Counted from the stretch's first letter, positions 35,023 to 44,589 are shown. The stretch is 48,710 nucleotides of DNA from Methylobacterium sp. J-088 (GCF_022829295.1 NZ_JAKSYH010000252.1:1-48710), one strand, 5' to 3'. Translations and numbers: made by a program. The notes: generated by a model not told the origin, from the letters alone.

Positions 35023-37902
35023 CTACCCGAACGCCCCCACCTCGTGCTGGATCATGCCTGAGATCTCCCGCACCTGATCGAACATCCGGCGGATCGGCTG
35101 GAACAGGTTGGCGTGCTCGGCCTCATAGGTGCCGACATCCCGCGGGCCCGCCGGTTCGCCGAAGTTCAGACCCAGCGTCGGATCCGGCGTGACCGGGAAG
35201 ATCTCGTCGAGGAGCTTCAGGCAGCCGTCGATGTCGAGGCGCAGGAAGCGCTCCAGCAGCTGCTCGCGGGAGATGCCCGCCTGCGGCCGGAAGCCCGGGA
35301 TGTGGACCGCCAGGAACCAGATCCGGTGGATCAGCGCCAGCCGCAGGGCGTGGAGCAGTGTCAGCCGCGCCGACATGACGGGCAGGTCCGGCGCCGCCGC
35401 CGTCAGGTCCAGCCAGTCGCGGGTCAGGCGCCCGAACAGGCTGCGCAGCGCGGAGGCGAGATCGAGCCGTTCCAGGGCGCCCGCGATCACCACCAGCTCG
35501 TCCCGGCGGAAATCCTTCTGTGTGCGCCGCGCCCGCTCCAGCCACACGGCCGGGTCGAGGGTGTCGATATAAGCGCGCATCACGTCGAGATCGCCCACCG
35601 AGGCGGCGTGCTGCACGAGCCGGAAGGCCCGGGAGAAGCGCACCGAGTCGCGGCGCAGGTCGCGGAACAGGTCGGGTCCACGCTGGGCGGCCCGGCCGAT
35701 CCCGTGGAGGGCGTTCGCCAGGAAGCCGAGCTGGTGCAGGATCGCGTTGTTGGGAATCGCCCGCATCTGGCGTGGGTGGGTGATGCGGGCCGGGCCGCCA
35801 TTGTCGCTCTGGCGCGCCACCGGACGCGAGCCGGTGCGGTCGATCAGGCTCGGGCCGAAGGTGCCGAGCAGCGCCGCGTAGCCCGGATCGTCCACCAGCG
35901 CCTCCATGTCCTGGCGGGCCGCGGTGAAGAATTCGAGGGCGAAGTCGGGCTCGGAATAGATCGGGTCGTCCTTCGCGTCCGCCCCCGCATCCTCGTCGCC
36001 GAGGGCGTAATCCGCGAAGGAATCGTCCTCCGCGATGTCGAGGGCGTAGACGTGCTCGGCGATGCGCGCGACGCTGGCCTCGGCCAGAGCCTCAGTCCCG
36101 AAGAGCAGGTAGCCGTCGGTACCCTGGAAGCTCGATTCGAGCCGGACCTTGATGCCGGCTTTGCGGGCGCGATCCCGGGCATCCTCGGGTGCGAGATAGG
36201 CGAGGCGGTCGCGCAGGGAGGTCGGATGGGCGCCGCGCCCGATCGATTCGCCGTGCGTGTCGAAGATCGCGAGCTCGATATCGGCGAGGCCGTTCTGAAC
36301 CAGCATCTCGGTGATGCGCAGGCGCAGCCGCTCGATCCAGAAGGTGGCGGCGAGCTGGCCGACGTAGCGCCCCGAATCCGAGTACCCGAACTGCACGGTC
36401 AGCCGGCCGATGCGCTTGAGATACTGGCGCCAGTGCGGATTGCGCAGCGCATCGTCGAGCACCCGGATGCCCTGCTCCAGGGCGCTCGCCGTCTCGAACA
36501 GCGGCGTGATCTCGAGCTTGTCGGCGATGCCGTAGTGGCGCGCGAGCCACAGGGCGGCGAGCAGCGTGTAGCCGGTCTCGGTCTCGGCGATGAGGAAGCG
36601 CACCGGATGGGTGCCGTCGACGTGCTTCAGGATCTGCGCGATCGTCATCATCAGCCGGGCGGCCGAGGCCCGCTCGGCGGCGAGCGCGCCGAAATCCACC
36701 GCCACCGGCCGCACATCGTTCAGGAGCGCGTGGATGGTCGCGAGGTGCGAGCGGCGGCGGGCCGCGTCGGCGGGCTCGCCTTCGAGGTCGATCACCCGGC
36801 GCACCGCGTTGTGGATCTGGCTGGCGTTGAGCCGGAAGTGCGGCAGGGCGTTCGAGAGCCCGTGCGTCGCGACGCCGGCGCGCAGGATGGCGATCCGGCG
36901 CTTGTCGGCCGCGTCGTCGGCGGTCTCCAGCGCCGCCGTGAGGCCCGCCACCAGGGCGCCCGCATCGGTCTGGGCGCGCTCGCGCTCGATGATCAACGCC
37001 AGCGCGAAGCGGTGCACGGATTCGAGGGAGGGCTTTTCGCCGAGCCGCGGCGCCACCGCGAGCTGGCGGTTCACCGCCGCCAGCGCGTCCTCGGCGAGCG
37101 CCCGAACCGTGCGGCAGCCGGCGGTCCCGGGGAGCTCGCGCATGACCCGGTCGAACTGCATGCGCTTCGAGATCAGCCGGTAGCGCAGGGTGTCCCACCA
37201 GCCGATATCGGTGCGCCCGTCGGTGTCGCAGCCGACCCAACTCGCGATCGCGAACGGGCGGGGCGTCAGCTCGGTCCAGCGCTCCGGCCAGCGGGCGCGG
37301 GCGGCGTCGAGGAGGGCGCCGTTGAAGGCGTCGAGCGCCAGACGCCCGTTATTGGCCGCCGCGCAGGCCTGCTCGAACTCCACATCCAAAGTGATGGGCG
37401 CGTCGGGCCGGGTGGAGAGGGCGGCGGCACGCTCGATCAGCGCGGCACCGGCGGCCGCGTCGGGCAGGCTGGCGGCCTCGGCGAGAAGGTTCGCCACGAC
37501 CCGCGGCATGCCGAAGGTCGGGTGCGCCGTGAACACAACCGCGAAAGCGGTGCGATGGATGAAGGCCGCGAAGCGGTCGAAGCCGTCGTGACCGTCATCC
37601 GCCGCCGTCACCAGGCGGGCCGGGACCGCGGCCGCCGGGTCGACGGGCCCGGTCGCGAGCCCGACATAGCTGCGCAGCCGCGCCGCTCGCGCCGTCAGGG
37701 ATTCCGCGCGCAGCCGGGCGAACAGGGGGCCGAGATCGTCCGCCGAGATCTCGCCCCGGTCGAACCGACGGGTGATCGCCAGGGTCACGGCCAGAACGGG
37801 ATTGCGGAACGGATCCTCCCGCGCTTGGTCCCGGGCGGCCTCGATCAGTCCGAGGAGGTGATCCTCAAGATCCTCGGGCTTGCGGCTCGGCTCGTGCTGC
37901 AT
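35023..37902 (-). CDS. Divergent phosphoenolpyruvate carboxylase-like protein
   Basis: About 959 residues, the length of PEPC. PEPC landmarks by hand alignment: TAHPTF at about 124-129 (TAHPTE in E. coli, with the His), PFAIASWVGCDTDGRTDIGW for the GSWxGGDRDG block, PLFET at about 467 and GYSDS at about 506 (the metal-binding Glu and Asp kept, although the Lys two after SDS is Arg-like). The catalytic loop FHGRGGTxGRGG reads FDTHGESIGRGAHP at about 547-560, so His579 and Arg581 are replaced while Arg587 is kept. The C-terminus ends VGAFG, not the usual NTG. The start is the ATG at 37902 with GGAA upstream. It may be an active variant or a repurposed homologue; canonical activity is uncertain. 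Confidence 0.75.
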   Translation of the reverse strand: MQHEPSRKPEDLEDHLLGLIEAARDQAREDPFRNPVLAVTLAITRRFDRGEISADDLGPLFARLRAESLTARAARLRSYVGLATGPVDPAAAVPARLVTAADDGHDGFDRFAAFIHRTAFAVVFTAHPTFGMPRVVANLLAEAASLPDAAAGAALIERAAALSTRPDAPITLDVEFEQACAAANNGRLALDAFNGALLDAARARWPERWTELTPRPFAIASWVGCDTDGRTDIGWWDTLRYRLISKRMQFDRVMRELPGTAGCRTVRALAEDALAAVNRQLAVAPRLGEKPSLESVHRFALALIIERERAQTDAGALVAGLTAALETADDAADKRRIAILRAGVATHGLSNALPHFRLNASQIHNAVRRVIDLEGEPADAARRRSHLATIHALLNDVRPVAVDFGALAAERASAARLMMTIAQILKHVDGTHPVRFLIAETETGYTLLAALWLARHYGIADKLEITPLFETASALEQGIRVLDDALRNPHWRQYLKRIGRLTVQFGYSDSGRYVGQLAATFWIERLRLRITEMLVQNGLADIELAIFDTHGESIGRGAHPTSLRDRLAYLAPEDARDRARKAGIKVRLESSFQGTDGYLLFGTEALAEASVARIAEHVYALDIAEDDSFADYALGDEDAGADAKDDPIYSEPDFALEFFTAARQDMEALVDDPGYAALLGTFGPSLIDRTGSRPVARQSDNGGPARITHPRQMRAIPNNAILHQLGFLANALHGIGRAAQRGPDLFRDLRRDSVRFSRAFRLVQHAASVGDLDVMRAYIDTLDPAVWLERARRTQKDFRRDELVVIAGALERLDLASALRSLFGRLTRDWLDLTAAAPDLPVMSARLTLLHALRLALIHRIWFLAVHIPGFRPQAGISREQLLERFLRLDIDGCLKLLDEIFPVTPDPTLGLNFGEPAGPRDVGTYEAEHANLFQPIRRMFDQVREISGMIQHEVGAFG

Positions 37903-38019
37903 CGATCGGTTCCGGCTCCGGTCAGTCCGCATTGACCCGGTGCGATCGGCCACGCAAGGAGCGTTCCGCGTAGCCCGGGCTGGCGGCGGCCGAGTGACCG
38001 GGTTAGAGCTGCCGGCCTC

Positions 38020-38337
38020 ATGGAGCGCCTGATCATCATCCTGGCGATACTGATCTTCGTCGCCGCCATCGTAGCCGTCGCCGCGATGGCGGCCCGGGGC
38101 CGGCGCGAACCCCTGCGCATGCACTCCGAGCTTGATTCGGAGGATGAAGACCTGTTCCTCGGCACGGTCGGCCCGCGCAGCACTCCGATCGATCGGACGG
38201 CGCAGGTCCTCGATCAGAGGCTGCCCGATCCGCACGTGCTCGATTTGGAGGCGTTCGAATTGGAACCGATCAGAGCCCTGACCAGACCAGGGCGCGCCCA
38301 ACCGGCCCGGCGCGATTCTCCGGAATCCAGCCGATGA
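38020..38337 (+). CDS. Small single-helix membrane protein of unknown function
   Basis: 105 residues: an N-terminal helix (MERLIIILAILIFVAAIVAV), a basic stretch (ARGRREPLR), then an acidic segment (SELDSEDEDLF) and a polar tail. Such a layout suggests a bitopic inner-membrane protein with a cytoplasmic tail. Its stop overlaps the start of the next gene (ATGA), which argues that it is real and co-translated. It is divergent from the PEPC-like gene. I recognise no family. Confidence 0.6.
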   Translation: MERLIIILAILIFVAAIVAVAAMAARGRREPLRMHSELDSEDEDLFLGTVGPRSTPIDRTAQVLDQRLPDPHVLDLEAFELEPIRALTRPGRAQPARRDSPESSR

Positions 38338-39005
38338 CGTCGCCGACCCGTAGGGGCACCGCCCTGTTGCTTGCCGTGTCGCTTCCCCTGTCGATCGGAC
38401 CTGCGGCTTGGGCCGCGCCGGCGCAGCAAGTCCCGGCTGCGCCTGCTCAGGCGCCGACGATCCAGGTGCCGCCCGTTCAAGCGCCTGCGGCCCCGGCCTC
38501 GAACGAACCGACGCCGTCGCCCGGCCTCCCGCCCGGGCAGCCCTGCGGGGCCAGCGCGGCGCGTTTCGAGAACGGCAAGGCCTTCAAGATGGTGGTCGCC
38601 CGGGCCGGGCAGGTCCAGACCACCAACCCGTTGAGGCCGCTGACGCCCGAGGTGAACGAGGTGCTGCTGGTCGTGATCGCCGGGAAGGTCGCCACCGCGT
38701 ATGGCCCGGATTTTACGGCGTTGCGGCGGGGGAGCGCCCCGGCGGCGATCGAGGCGATGCTGGGTGGTCCGATCAAGTGGCAGCCGACCCTGCCGAACCT
38801 GCCCGATTCGATGACGATCGTCAGCGAGGAGGGTGCCCCTTTGGCGCAGCTCACGTTCCGCGCCTGTGAGACGCCGCCCGCCGTGAAGGCTCCGCCGAAG
38901 GCAGAGGCCCGGAAGAAGGCCCCCGCGAAGCGCGCGCCGCCCAAAGCGGCGGCCGAGAAGACGCCCCCGGGCTTTTCCATGCCCCAGGGGGCAATCGCCG
39001 AGTAA
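38334..39005 (+). CDS. Exported Pro/Ala-rich protein of unknown function
   Basis: 223 residues. The signal peptide (TALLLAVSLPLSIGPAAWA) is followed by a proline-rich linker (APAQQVPAAPAQAPTIQVPP), a compact central domain of about 110 residues with two Cys (QPCGAS, FRACET), and a lysine/alanine-rich basic tail (APPKAEARKKAPAKRAPPKA) that could bind nucleic acid or anionic polymer. It is translationally coupled to the upstream small membrane protein. The function is unknown. Confidence 0.7.
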   Translation: MTSPTRRGTALLLAVSLPLSIGPAAWAAPAQQVPAAPAQAPTIQVPPVQAPAAPASNEPTPSPGLPPGQPCGASAARFENGKAFKMVVARAGQVQTTNPLRPLTPEVNEVLLVVIAGKVATAYGPDFTALRRGSAPAAIEAMLGGPIKWQPTLPNLPDSMTIVSEEGAPLAQLTFRACETPPAVKAPPKAEARKKAPAKRAPPKAAAEKTPPGFSMPQGAIAE

Positions 39006-39111
39006 AGCGTTCTTCGCCGAAGTCGTTACCGGTTCGGCGCCAGAGCGCGCGTCACATCAAAGGCTCGGCGCCGTGCGCGATTGCTACGCGATCGGGCACG
39101 GCCGGAGCTGG

Positions 39112-39477
39112 CTACTTCTGCTTGGCGATGACCTTGTCCTTGATGCCGTCATAGACGTTCTTCGGGACGATCTTCTTCGTGACGAGATCGTCCTTGCCCC
39201 GATAGGGACGGCCCTTGATGATCGCGGCCGCGCGGGCCGCGCCAATGCCGGGCAGGGCATCGAGTTCCTCGGTGCTGGCACTGTTGAGGTCGATCAAGGC
39301 CGTCTTCGCGGCGTTCGGCGAGCCGGCGACCGGAGCGCTCGGCGCCGTGGGCCGGGCAGGGACGGTCGGAGCCGCCGTGGCGGGCGCCTGCGGAGCGGGG
39401 GTCTGGGCCAGGACGGGTCCGGCCACGAGGCTCGAGAGGAGGGCGAGCAGTGCGAGGGTCTTGGTGGAGGAAGCCAT
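39112..39477 (-). CDS. Exported helix-hairpin-helix protein (ComEA-like)
   Basis: 121 residues: a signal peptide (SSTKTLALLALLSSLVAGPV, cleaved after LAQ), a Pro/Ala linker, then one helix-hairpin-helix DNA-binding domain with LIDLNSASTEELDALPGIG and the Gly hairpin. The domain matches the ComEA/T2SS-associated HhH module that binds DNA non-specifically. ATG 39477 follows GGGAGA by 5 nt. No competence operon lies nearby, so a role in DNA uptake is only possible, not shown. Confidence 0.82.
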   Translation of the reverse strand: MASSTKTLALLALLSSLVAGPVLAQTPAPQAPATAAPTVPARPTAPSAPVAGSPNAAKTALIDLNSASTEELDALPGIGAARAAAIIKGRPYRGKDDLVTKKIVPKNVYDGIKDKVIAKQK

Positions 39478-39788
39478 GGCGTTCTCCCGAAAAGTCACGG
39501 CCCGCTGCGCGGCACCGGCAGCGCAGATCTGCGCCGTCGCATTTGAACCCGCGCTTAACGGTTGTGTCCCGCATCCCGGTTCGGAAGTCCGGTCGGGATA
39601 ACGGCCTTTTGATCCGCATCGTCGTTTTCCGGGAACCGGACACCACCTTTCGGGACGATGCTCTAGCCACGGGCTGACGCCCCAGCTATAAGCGCGCCCT
39701 CATCCGTATCCCGCGGTGCGCGTGGCGATCCTCGATTGGGGAGCCGCCCGGGCGCCGCTTTGTCCGCGGCGTCACGAAGGATCACACC
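39478..39788. other. Divergent intergenic region before rpmF
   Basis: Nothing recognisable apart from a GC-rich stretch and the likely promoters of the HhH gene and of rpmF. No sigma consensus could be fixed with confidence. Confidence 0.4.
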
Positions 39789-39977
39789 ATGGCCGTCCCG
39801 AAGCGAAAGACCTCTCCCTCCCGCCGCGGCATGCGCCGCTCGGCCGACGCCCTCAAGGCGCCGACCTATGTCGAGGACAAGGATTCGGGCGAGCTGCGCC
39901 GTCCGCACCACATCGACCTGAAGACCGGCATGTACCGCGGCCGTCAGGTTCTCAAGGTGAAGTCCGCCGAGGCTTGA
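39789..39977 (+). CDS. rpmF: 50S ribosomal protein L32
   Basis: 62-residue L32, cytoplasmic, part of the large ribosomal subunit near the peptidyl-transferase centre. The N-terminus [20 protein letters not shown] is diagnostic. The C-terminal zinc Cys seen in some L32 proteins are absent, as in most alphaproteobacteria. AAGGA lies 8 nt upstream. It stands alone here, convergent with a minus-strand hypothetical gene. Confidence 0.97.
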
Positions 39978-39993
39978 GATCTCTCGCGGCGCC

Positions 39994-40308
39994 TCAGGCG
40001 AGGCGCCGCGCGGCCTCCGCGTAACACGCCGCAGCTACCCGGGTCCGTTCCAGGCGTGACGGATGTAGCGTCGGGTCATCGGCCGTCAGCAGCTGCGTGA
40101 TGAAGCCGGCACGGGACTGACCCAGGGCCGCGCGCTCCGCCGGCACGGCCCGCTCACGCCCCTCCGGGCGTCCCCCATCGATGACGACGAGCGAGCGTCC
40201 GACCGGGCGCGCGGTCTCAGCCCTGACACCCTCCGTGGCGCCGGGCGCTGCCCGCACAGCCCTGACCTGTGCCGGGCCGAGACGATTGCCTGTTTCGACT
40301 CGCACCAT
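39994..40308 (-). CDS. Hypothetical protein, about 104 residues
   Basis: No recognised domain. The C-terminal part SRAGFITQLLTADDPTLHPS followed by RLERTRVAAACYAE resembles short alphaproteobacterial proteins of unknown function that end in a similar AGF..QL.A motif. A GGAG site lies about 10 nt upstream of the ATG. The N-terminal half is Arg/Ala-rich and disordered-looking. It is convergent with rpmF. Confidence 0.55.
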   Translation of the reverse strand: MVRVETGNRLGPAQVRAVRAAPGATEGVRAETARPVGRSLVVIDGGRPEGRERAVPAERAALGQSRAGFITQLLTADDPTLHPSRLERTRVAAACYAEAARRLA

Positions 40309-40403
40309 CGCGACACGCTCCGCACGTTTCCATGCCGGTGTCGCAAGGGTGATACCGATATTAAGAGTTCGTCAACTTCTATTCGGCCGCGCCGGGCGAG
40401 CGA

Positions 40404-40991
40404 TTATTTCTTCGCCAACGCCTCCAGGCGCTGCTGCATCTCCAGCATCTGCCGCTTCAGGTCGTCGAGCTCGCCGCCACCGTAGGGCGCAGGAGCGGTC
40501 GACGGAGCCGGCTGTGCCCCGCCGGGTGGTGCGAAGCCCGTGAACATCTTCATCGCGTCGCCGAAGAAGTTCATATTGGTGCGAACCGACTGCTCGATCG
40601 CGTTCTGGAACGCGGCCGGGCCGAAGCTGTGCGCGAATTTTTCGCGCAGCCCGTCCTGGTCCTTGGCGAAATTCGCCATGGAGAATTCCAGGAAGCTCGG
40701 CACCATGGTGCGCATGCTGTCGCCATAGAAGCGGATCAGCTGGCGCAGGAACGCCACCGGCAGCAGGTTCTCGGCGCCGGCCTTGTTCTCCTGCTCGAAG
40801 ATGATCTGCGTGAGCACGGAGCGGGTGATGTCGTCGCCGGTGCGGGCGTCATACACGATGAAGTCTTCGCCGTTCTGGACCATCGTGGAGAGGTCCTCCA
40901 GCGTCACGTAGGTCGAGGTGCCGGTGTGGTAGAGGCGCCGGTTCGCATACTTTTTGATGACGGTCTGTGTGGCCTTGACGGTATCCGCCAT
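40404..40991 (-). CDS. phaR: Polyhydroxyalkanoate synthesis repressor PhaR
   Basis: 195-residue DNA- and granule-binding repressor of PHB genes. The N-terminal PHB_acc_N domain is visible as IKKYANRRLYHTGTSTYVTL with LEDLSTMVQNGEDF, followed by the accumulation-regulator repeat domain FYGDSMRTMVPSFLEFSMAN and a Pro-rich linker to a C-terminal coiled coil. It is divergent from phaA with a 318-nt spacer, the usual place for its operators. It binds PHB granules, releasing DNA when polymer is present (established for homologues). Confidence 0.95.
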   Translation of the reverse strand: MADTVKATQTVIKKYANRRLYHTGTSTYVTLEDLSTMVQNGEDFIVYDARTGDDITRSVLTQIIFEQENKAGAENLLPVAFLRQLIRFYGDSMRTMVPSFLEFSMANFAKDQDGLREKFAHSFGPAAFQNAIEQSVRTNMNFFGDAMKMFTGFAPPGGAQPAPSTAPAPYGGGELDDLKRQMLEMQQRLEALAKK

Positions 40992-41309
40992 CGGGAACGG
41001 CCTTTCTCGACTTGCGACCTCGGGACTTGAGGGTCCGCGCGATGCGGCCCTGCGGGATCATCTTCGCGCCCGCAGCACGATCCTTAAAGCCTTCCCCCGG
41101 CGCAGAAAACAGCAAACTGCATCTGTTCAACGCAGAATAATGCAGGCCTCGCCGCGGCCAAGCGACATTTCAGTCTCGCGGACGCGACATCGGCATCATT
41201 TCAAGGTCCGATGCGCAATCTTGACTTCGCCGATGTCACGCCCTTCATCCCAGTGCCAGCACAGAGCGCGCCCCGGAAGGCGCGCCGGCTCGCGAGAGGA
41301 GAACGCAAC
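40992..41309. promoter_or_regulatory. phaR-phaA divergent regulatory region
   Basis: Holds promoters for both genes. Around 41112-41145 there is a TGC-rich cluster: an inverted CTGC-n11-GCAG (41117-41135) followed by TGCAG. PhaR of Paracoccus is known to recognise CTGC/GCAG-type inverted elements, so this cluster is a candidate operator. The spacing differs from the published one, so confidence is low. Confidence 0.35.
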
Positions 41310-42494
41310 ATGGCAGCCAGCGAAGAGATCGTCATCGTCGGGGCGGCGCGCACGCCCGTCGGCTCGTTCGGCGGCGCCTTCGGGGCAGTGCCGGCTCACG
41401 AGCTCGGTGCGACCGCAATCAAGGCCGCCCTCGAGCGCGCCAAGGTTTCGCCCGACGAGGTCGACGAGGTGATCTTCGGTCAGGTGCTCACCGCCGGCGC
41501 CGGCCAGAACCCGGCGCGCCAAGCCGCCATCAAGGCCGGCATCCCCGAAGCGGCAACCGCCTGGGGCCTCAATCAGGTTTGCGGATCGGGCCTGCGCACG
41601 GTCGCGATCGGCATGCAGCAGATCGCCAACGGCGATGCCAAGATCATCGTGGCCGGTGGCCAGGAATCGATGTCGCTCTCGCCCCACGCGCAGTACCTGC
41701 GGGCCGGCCAGAAGATGGGCGACGTGAAGCTCATCGACACCATGATCAAGGACGGCCTCTGGGACGCCTTCAACGGCTACCACATGGGCCAGACCGCCGA
41801 GAACGTCGCCCAGGCCTTCCAGCTCACCCGCGAGCAGCAGGACCAGTTCGCGACCCGCTCGCAGAACAAGGCCGAGGCGGCCCGCAAGGAAGGCCGCTTC
41901 AAGGACGAGATCGTCCCCGTGACCGTGCCGGGCCGGAAGGGCGACACGATCGTCGATGCCGACGAGTACATCCGCGAGGGGGCCACCGTGGAGGCGATGG
42001 CCAAGCTGAAGCCCGCCTTCTCCAAGGAGGGTACGGTGACGGCCGCCAACGCGTCCGGCCTCAACGACGGCGCGGCGGCCCTCGTGCTGATGTCGGCCTC
42101 GGAGGCCGAGCGCCGCGGCCTCACCCCGCTCGCCCGGATCAAGTCCTGGGCGACGGCGGGCGTCGATCCGAAGGTGATGGGCACCGGCCCGATCCCGGCC
42201 TCCCGCAAGGCCCTGGAGAAGGCCGGCTGGAAGCCGTCCGACCTCGACCTGATCGAGGCCAACGAGGCTTTCGCGGCCCAGGCGCTCGCGGTGAACAAGG
42301 ACATGGGCTGGGACGACGCGAAGGTGAACGTCAATGGCGGCGCCATCGCCATCGGCCACCCGATCGGTGCCTCGGGCGCCCGCGTCCTCGTCACGCTGCT
42401 GCACGAGATGAAGCGGCGCGACGCCAAGAAGGGCCTCGCCACCCTGTGCATCGGCGGCGGCATGGGCGTGGCGATGTGCGTCGAGCGGACCTGA
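41310..42494 (+). CDS. phaA: Acetyl-CoA acetyltransferase (PHB thiolase)
   Basis: 394-residue biosynthetic thiolase that condenses two acetyl-CoA to acetoacetyl-CoA, the first step of PHB synthesis. Catalytic residues are visible: nucleophile Cys91 in NQVCGSGLRT, His350 in IGHPIGASG and Cys380 in LCIGGGMG. The ATG at 41310 follows AGGAG by 9 nt; the frame runs 33 codons further upstream without support. It is followed by phaB after 115 nt. The gene also serves butanoate and ethylmalonyl-CoA pathways in methylotrophs (established for the family). Confidence 0.96.
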   Translation: MAASEEIVIVGAARTPVGSFGGAFGAVPAHELGATAIKAALERAKVSPDEVDEVIFGQVLTAGAGQNPARQAAIKAGIPEAATAWGLNQVCGSGLRTVAIGMQQIANGDAKIIVAGGQESMSLSPHAQYLRAGQKMGDVKLIDTMIKDGLWDAFNGYHMGQTAENVAQAFQLTREQQDQFATRSQNKAEAARKEGRFKDEIVPVTVPGRKGDTIVDADEYIREGATVEAMAKLKPAFSKEGTVTAANASGLNDGAAALVLMSASEAERRGLTPLARIKSWATAGVDPKVMGTGPIPASRKALEKAGWKPSDLDLIEANEAFAAQALAVNKDMGWDDAKVNVNGGAIAIGHPIGASGARVLVTLLHEMKRRDAKKGLATLCIGGGMGVAMCVERT

Positions 42495-42552
42495 TCGCTC
42501 TGTAACGGCGGTTTCTCGACAACTAAGACTTAAAGCCAAGATCACAAAAATT

Positions 42553-42577
42553 CGCGTGCGGACGCCATCCGCACGCG
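42553..42577 (+). other. Hairpin between phaA and phaB
   Basis: A perfect 10-bp stem CGCGTGCGGA/TCCGCACGCG with a 5-nt loop lies about 33 nt before the phaB ATG and has no T-run. It may protect or process the phaAB message or tune phaB expression. Confidence 0.6.
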
Positions 42578-42609
42578 GCATCACGAGATGCGAACAGGAG
42601 GAAACAAGA

Positions 42610-43338
<729 letters not shown>

Positions 43339-43346
43339 TCGTACCC

Positions 43347-43374
43347 GGGCGCGCCGCTTCACGCCGGCGCGCCC
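43347..43374 (+). terminator. Strong GC hairpin after phaB
   Basis: A perfect 10-bp stem GGGCGCGCCG/CGGCGCGCCC with an 8-nt loop begins 9 nt after the phaB stop. No T-run follows, so it is a Rho-assisted or 3'-protecting end rather than a full intrinsic terminator. Confidence 0.55.
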
Positions 43375-43845
43375 GCTTCCGGCGAAGCTTTGCCAGGCTA
43401 TGCGCGACGGCCGGCCCCAAAAGGCGCCGAAGCCCGTTCGCTTCGTATCCGTCCCCCGCCTTCCGGCCAAAGCCCCCTCGAATGGGCTGACCGTGTGCGT
43501 TCGCCTGCGGTTGCGATGCGCATGTCGTCATGTCTGAACTTGGGCTCGTCGGTATATCTCGTGTATTTATGCTACAAGTATAGTATCTATCGGCGCAACA
43601 ACCCTAAGAGCAGCTTTTCTGTTCGGTAAAAATTTATATAAATTGGTAACGCGCCAGCTTCCGTGATTACCGTTGCGTCTCGGTCTCACAGTCATCTGCA
43701 TATCAGGCGGATGCGCAGGGCGGGTTGTCCGGGAACAGATTGTTCACGTGCTCTGGGGCACGAACAAACCGGACGTGCCGGTATAGGTCTCGTTCCATCG
43801 CGCCGCGGATGTCCGCGCCGATAGTAAAACGGGGCCGCGTGGGTG
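43375..43845. other. Gene-free region with AT-rich island
   Basis: No gene was found. Bases 43540-43660 are conspicuously AT-rich in a GC-rich genome and include the perfect 14-bp palindrome AATTTATATAAATT at 43631-43644. It could be an operator, a curvature site or the promoter of the downstream lipoprotein gene. Confidence 0.45.
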
Positions 43846-44328
43846 ATGACGCAAAGATTTTACGGTAAATTTTCCGTTCAGTCTGTTTTCGAGAACGAAG
43901 TTACGTCTGTGCAGTGCGGCGGTGAAACGGGCGGCCGGCACGCTTGGCGGCTCCCGACCGCCGCAAAGATCGCGCTGGCCGCCGCCTGCACCCTGGGGCT
44001 CGCCGCCTGCGTCACGCCGCAGGAGCGGCACGCGATGGATCAGAACCAATGCTTCGGCTTCGGCTTCGAGCCCGGCACCGACGCGTTCGCGGAGTGCATG
44101 ATGGGCCTCCATCAGGACCGCGCGGCCGCGGAGGCCGCCACCAACCGGTACTGGCAGGCCCAGCGCGCCGAGCAAAGCCGACGCCGCGAGGCCCAGCGTG
44201 ACCTCTACAAGGCGATGAGCCTCCAGCGGACCGGCGACACGCGCTTTCCCGTCTGCGGCGCATCGTATGACGGCGGCATGGATCACCGGACCATGACTTG
44301 GTACGGCCCCAACTGCCGCGCCCGCTGA
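43846..44328 (+). CDS. Putative lipoprotein of unknown function
   Basis: About 160 residues. A lipobox-like LGLAAC ends a hydrophobic stretch (KIALAAACTLGLAAC), after an unusually long N-terminal leader of about 40 residues; a later start (for example the GTG near 43909) would give a normal lipoprotein signal. The mature part has Cys in NQCFGFGF, AECMMGLH, FPVCGA and PNCRAR, and a charged helix (RYWQAQRAEQSRRREAQRDL). Related small lipoproteins with a Q-C-x-x-x-GF..G...FA.CM pattern occur in many alphaproteobacteria. It is followed 21 nt later by a small membrane protein gene. Confidence 0.65.
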   Translation: MTQRFYGKFSVQSVFENEVTSVQCGGETGGRHAWRLPTAAKIALAAACTLGLAACVTPQERHAMDQNQCFGFGFEPGTDAFAECMMGLHQDRAAAEAATNRYWQAQRAEQSRRREAQRDLYKAMSLQRTGDTRFPVCGASYDGGMDHRTMTWYGPNCRAR

Positions 44329-44349
44329 TCCGGATCGAGGGAGGTTCCC

Positions 44350-44589
44350 ATGTCTGACGTGACGCCGCGCGGCCCGGCCAACCCGAGCCGGATCATCTTC
44401 GTGACGACGACCCTGATCGGCGTCGCGGTCGGCTTCGGCACCGGCGACATACACTGGTTCACGCTGGCCGTCATCGGCTCGGTTGCCGTGCTCTGCACGG
44501 TCTACAGCCTGATCCGGCGCCGGCTCGGCTGGACGCCGCTGAACGTCGATTACCTCGCCGATCTCATGCGGGTGATCAACCCACACTGA
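44350..44589 (+). CDS. Small two-helix membrane protein of unknown function
   Basis: 79 residues with two hydrophobic helices (RIIFVTTTLIGVAVGFGTG and WFTLAVIGSVAVLCTVYSLI), a basic turn (RRRLG) and a C-terminal amphipathic tail. GAGGGAGG lies upstream of the ATG, so it is well translated. I recognise no family. It sits 21 nt after the lipoprotein gene and may share its transcript. Confidence 0.65.
   Translation: MSDVTPRGPANPSRIIFVTTTLIGVAVGFGTGDIHWFTLAVIGSVAVLCTVYSLIRRRLGWTPLNVDYLADLMRVINPH

Noticed and set aside
35113..37935. 940-codon plus frame across the PEPC-like gene
   Set aside because: Antisense shadow; RRR/GGR-rich composition without domains.
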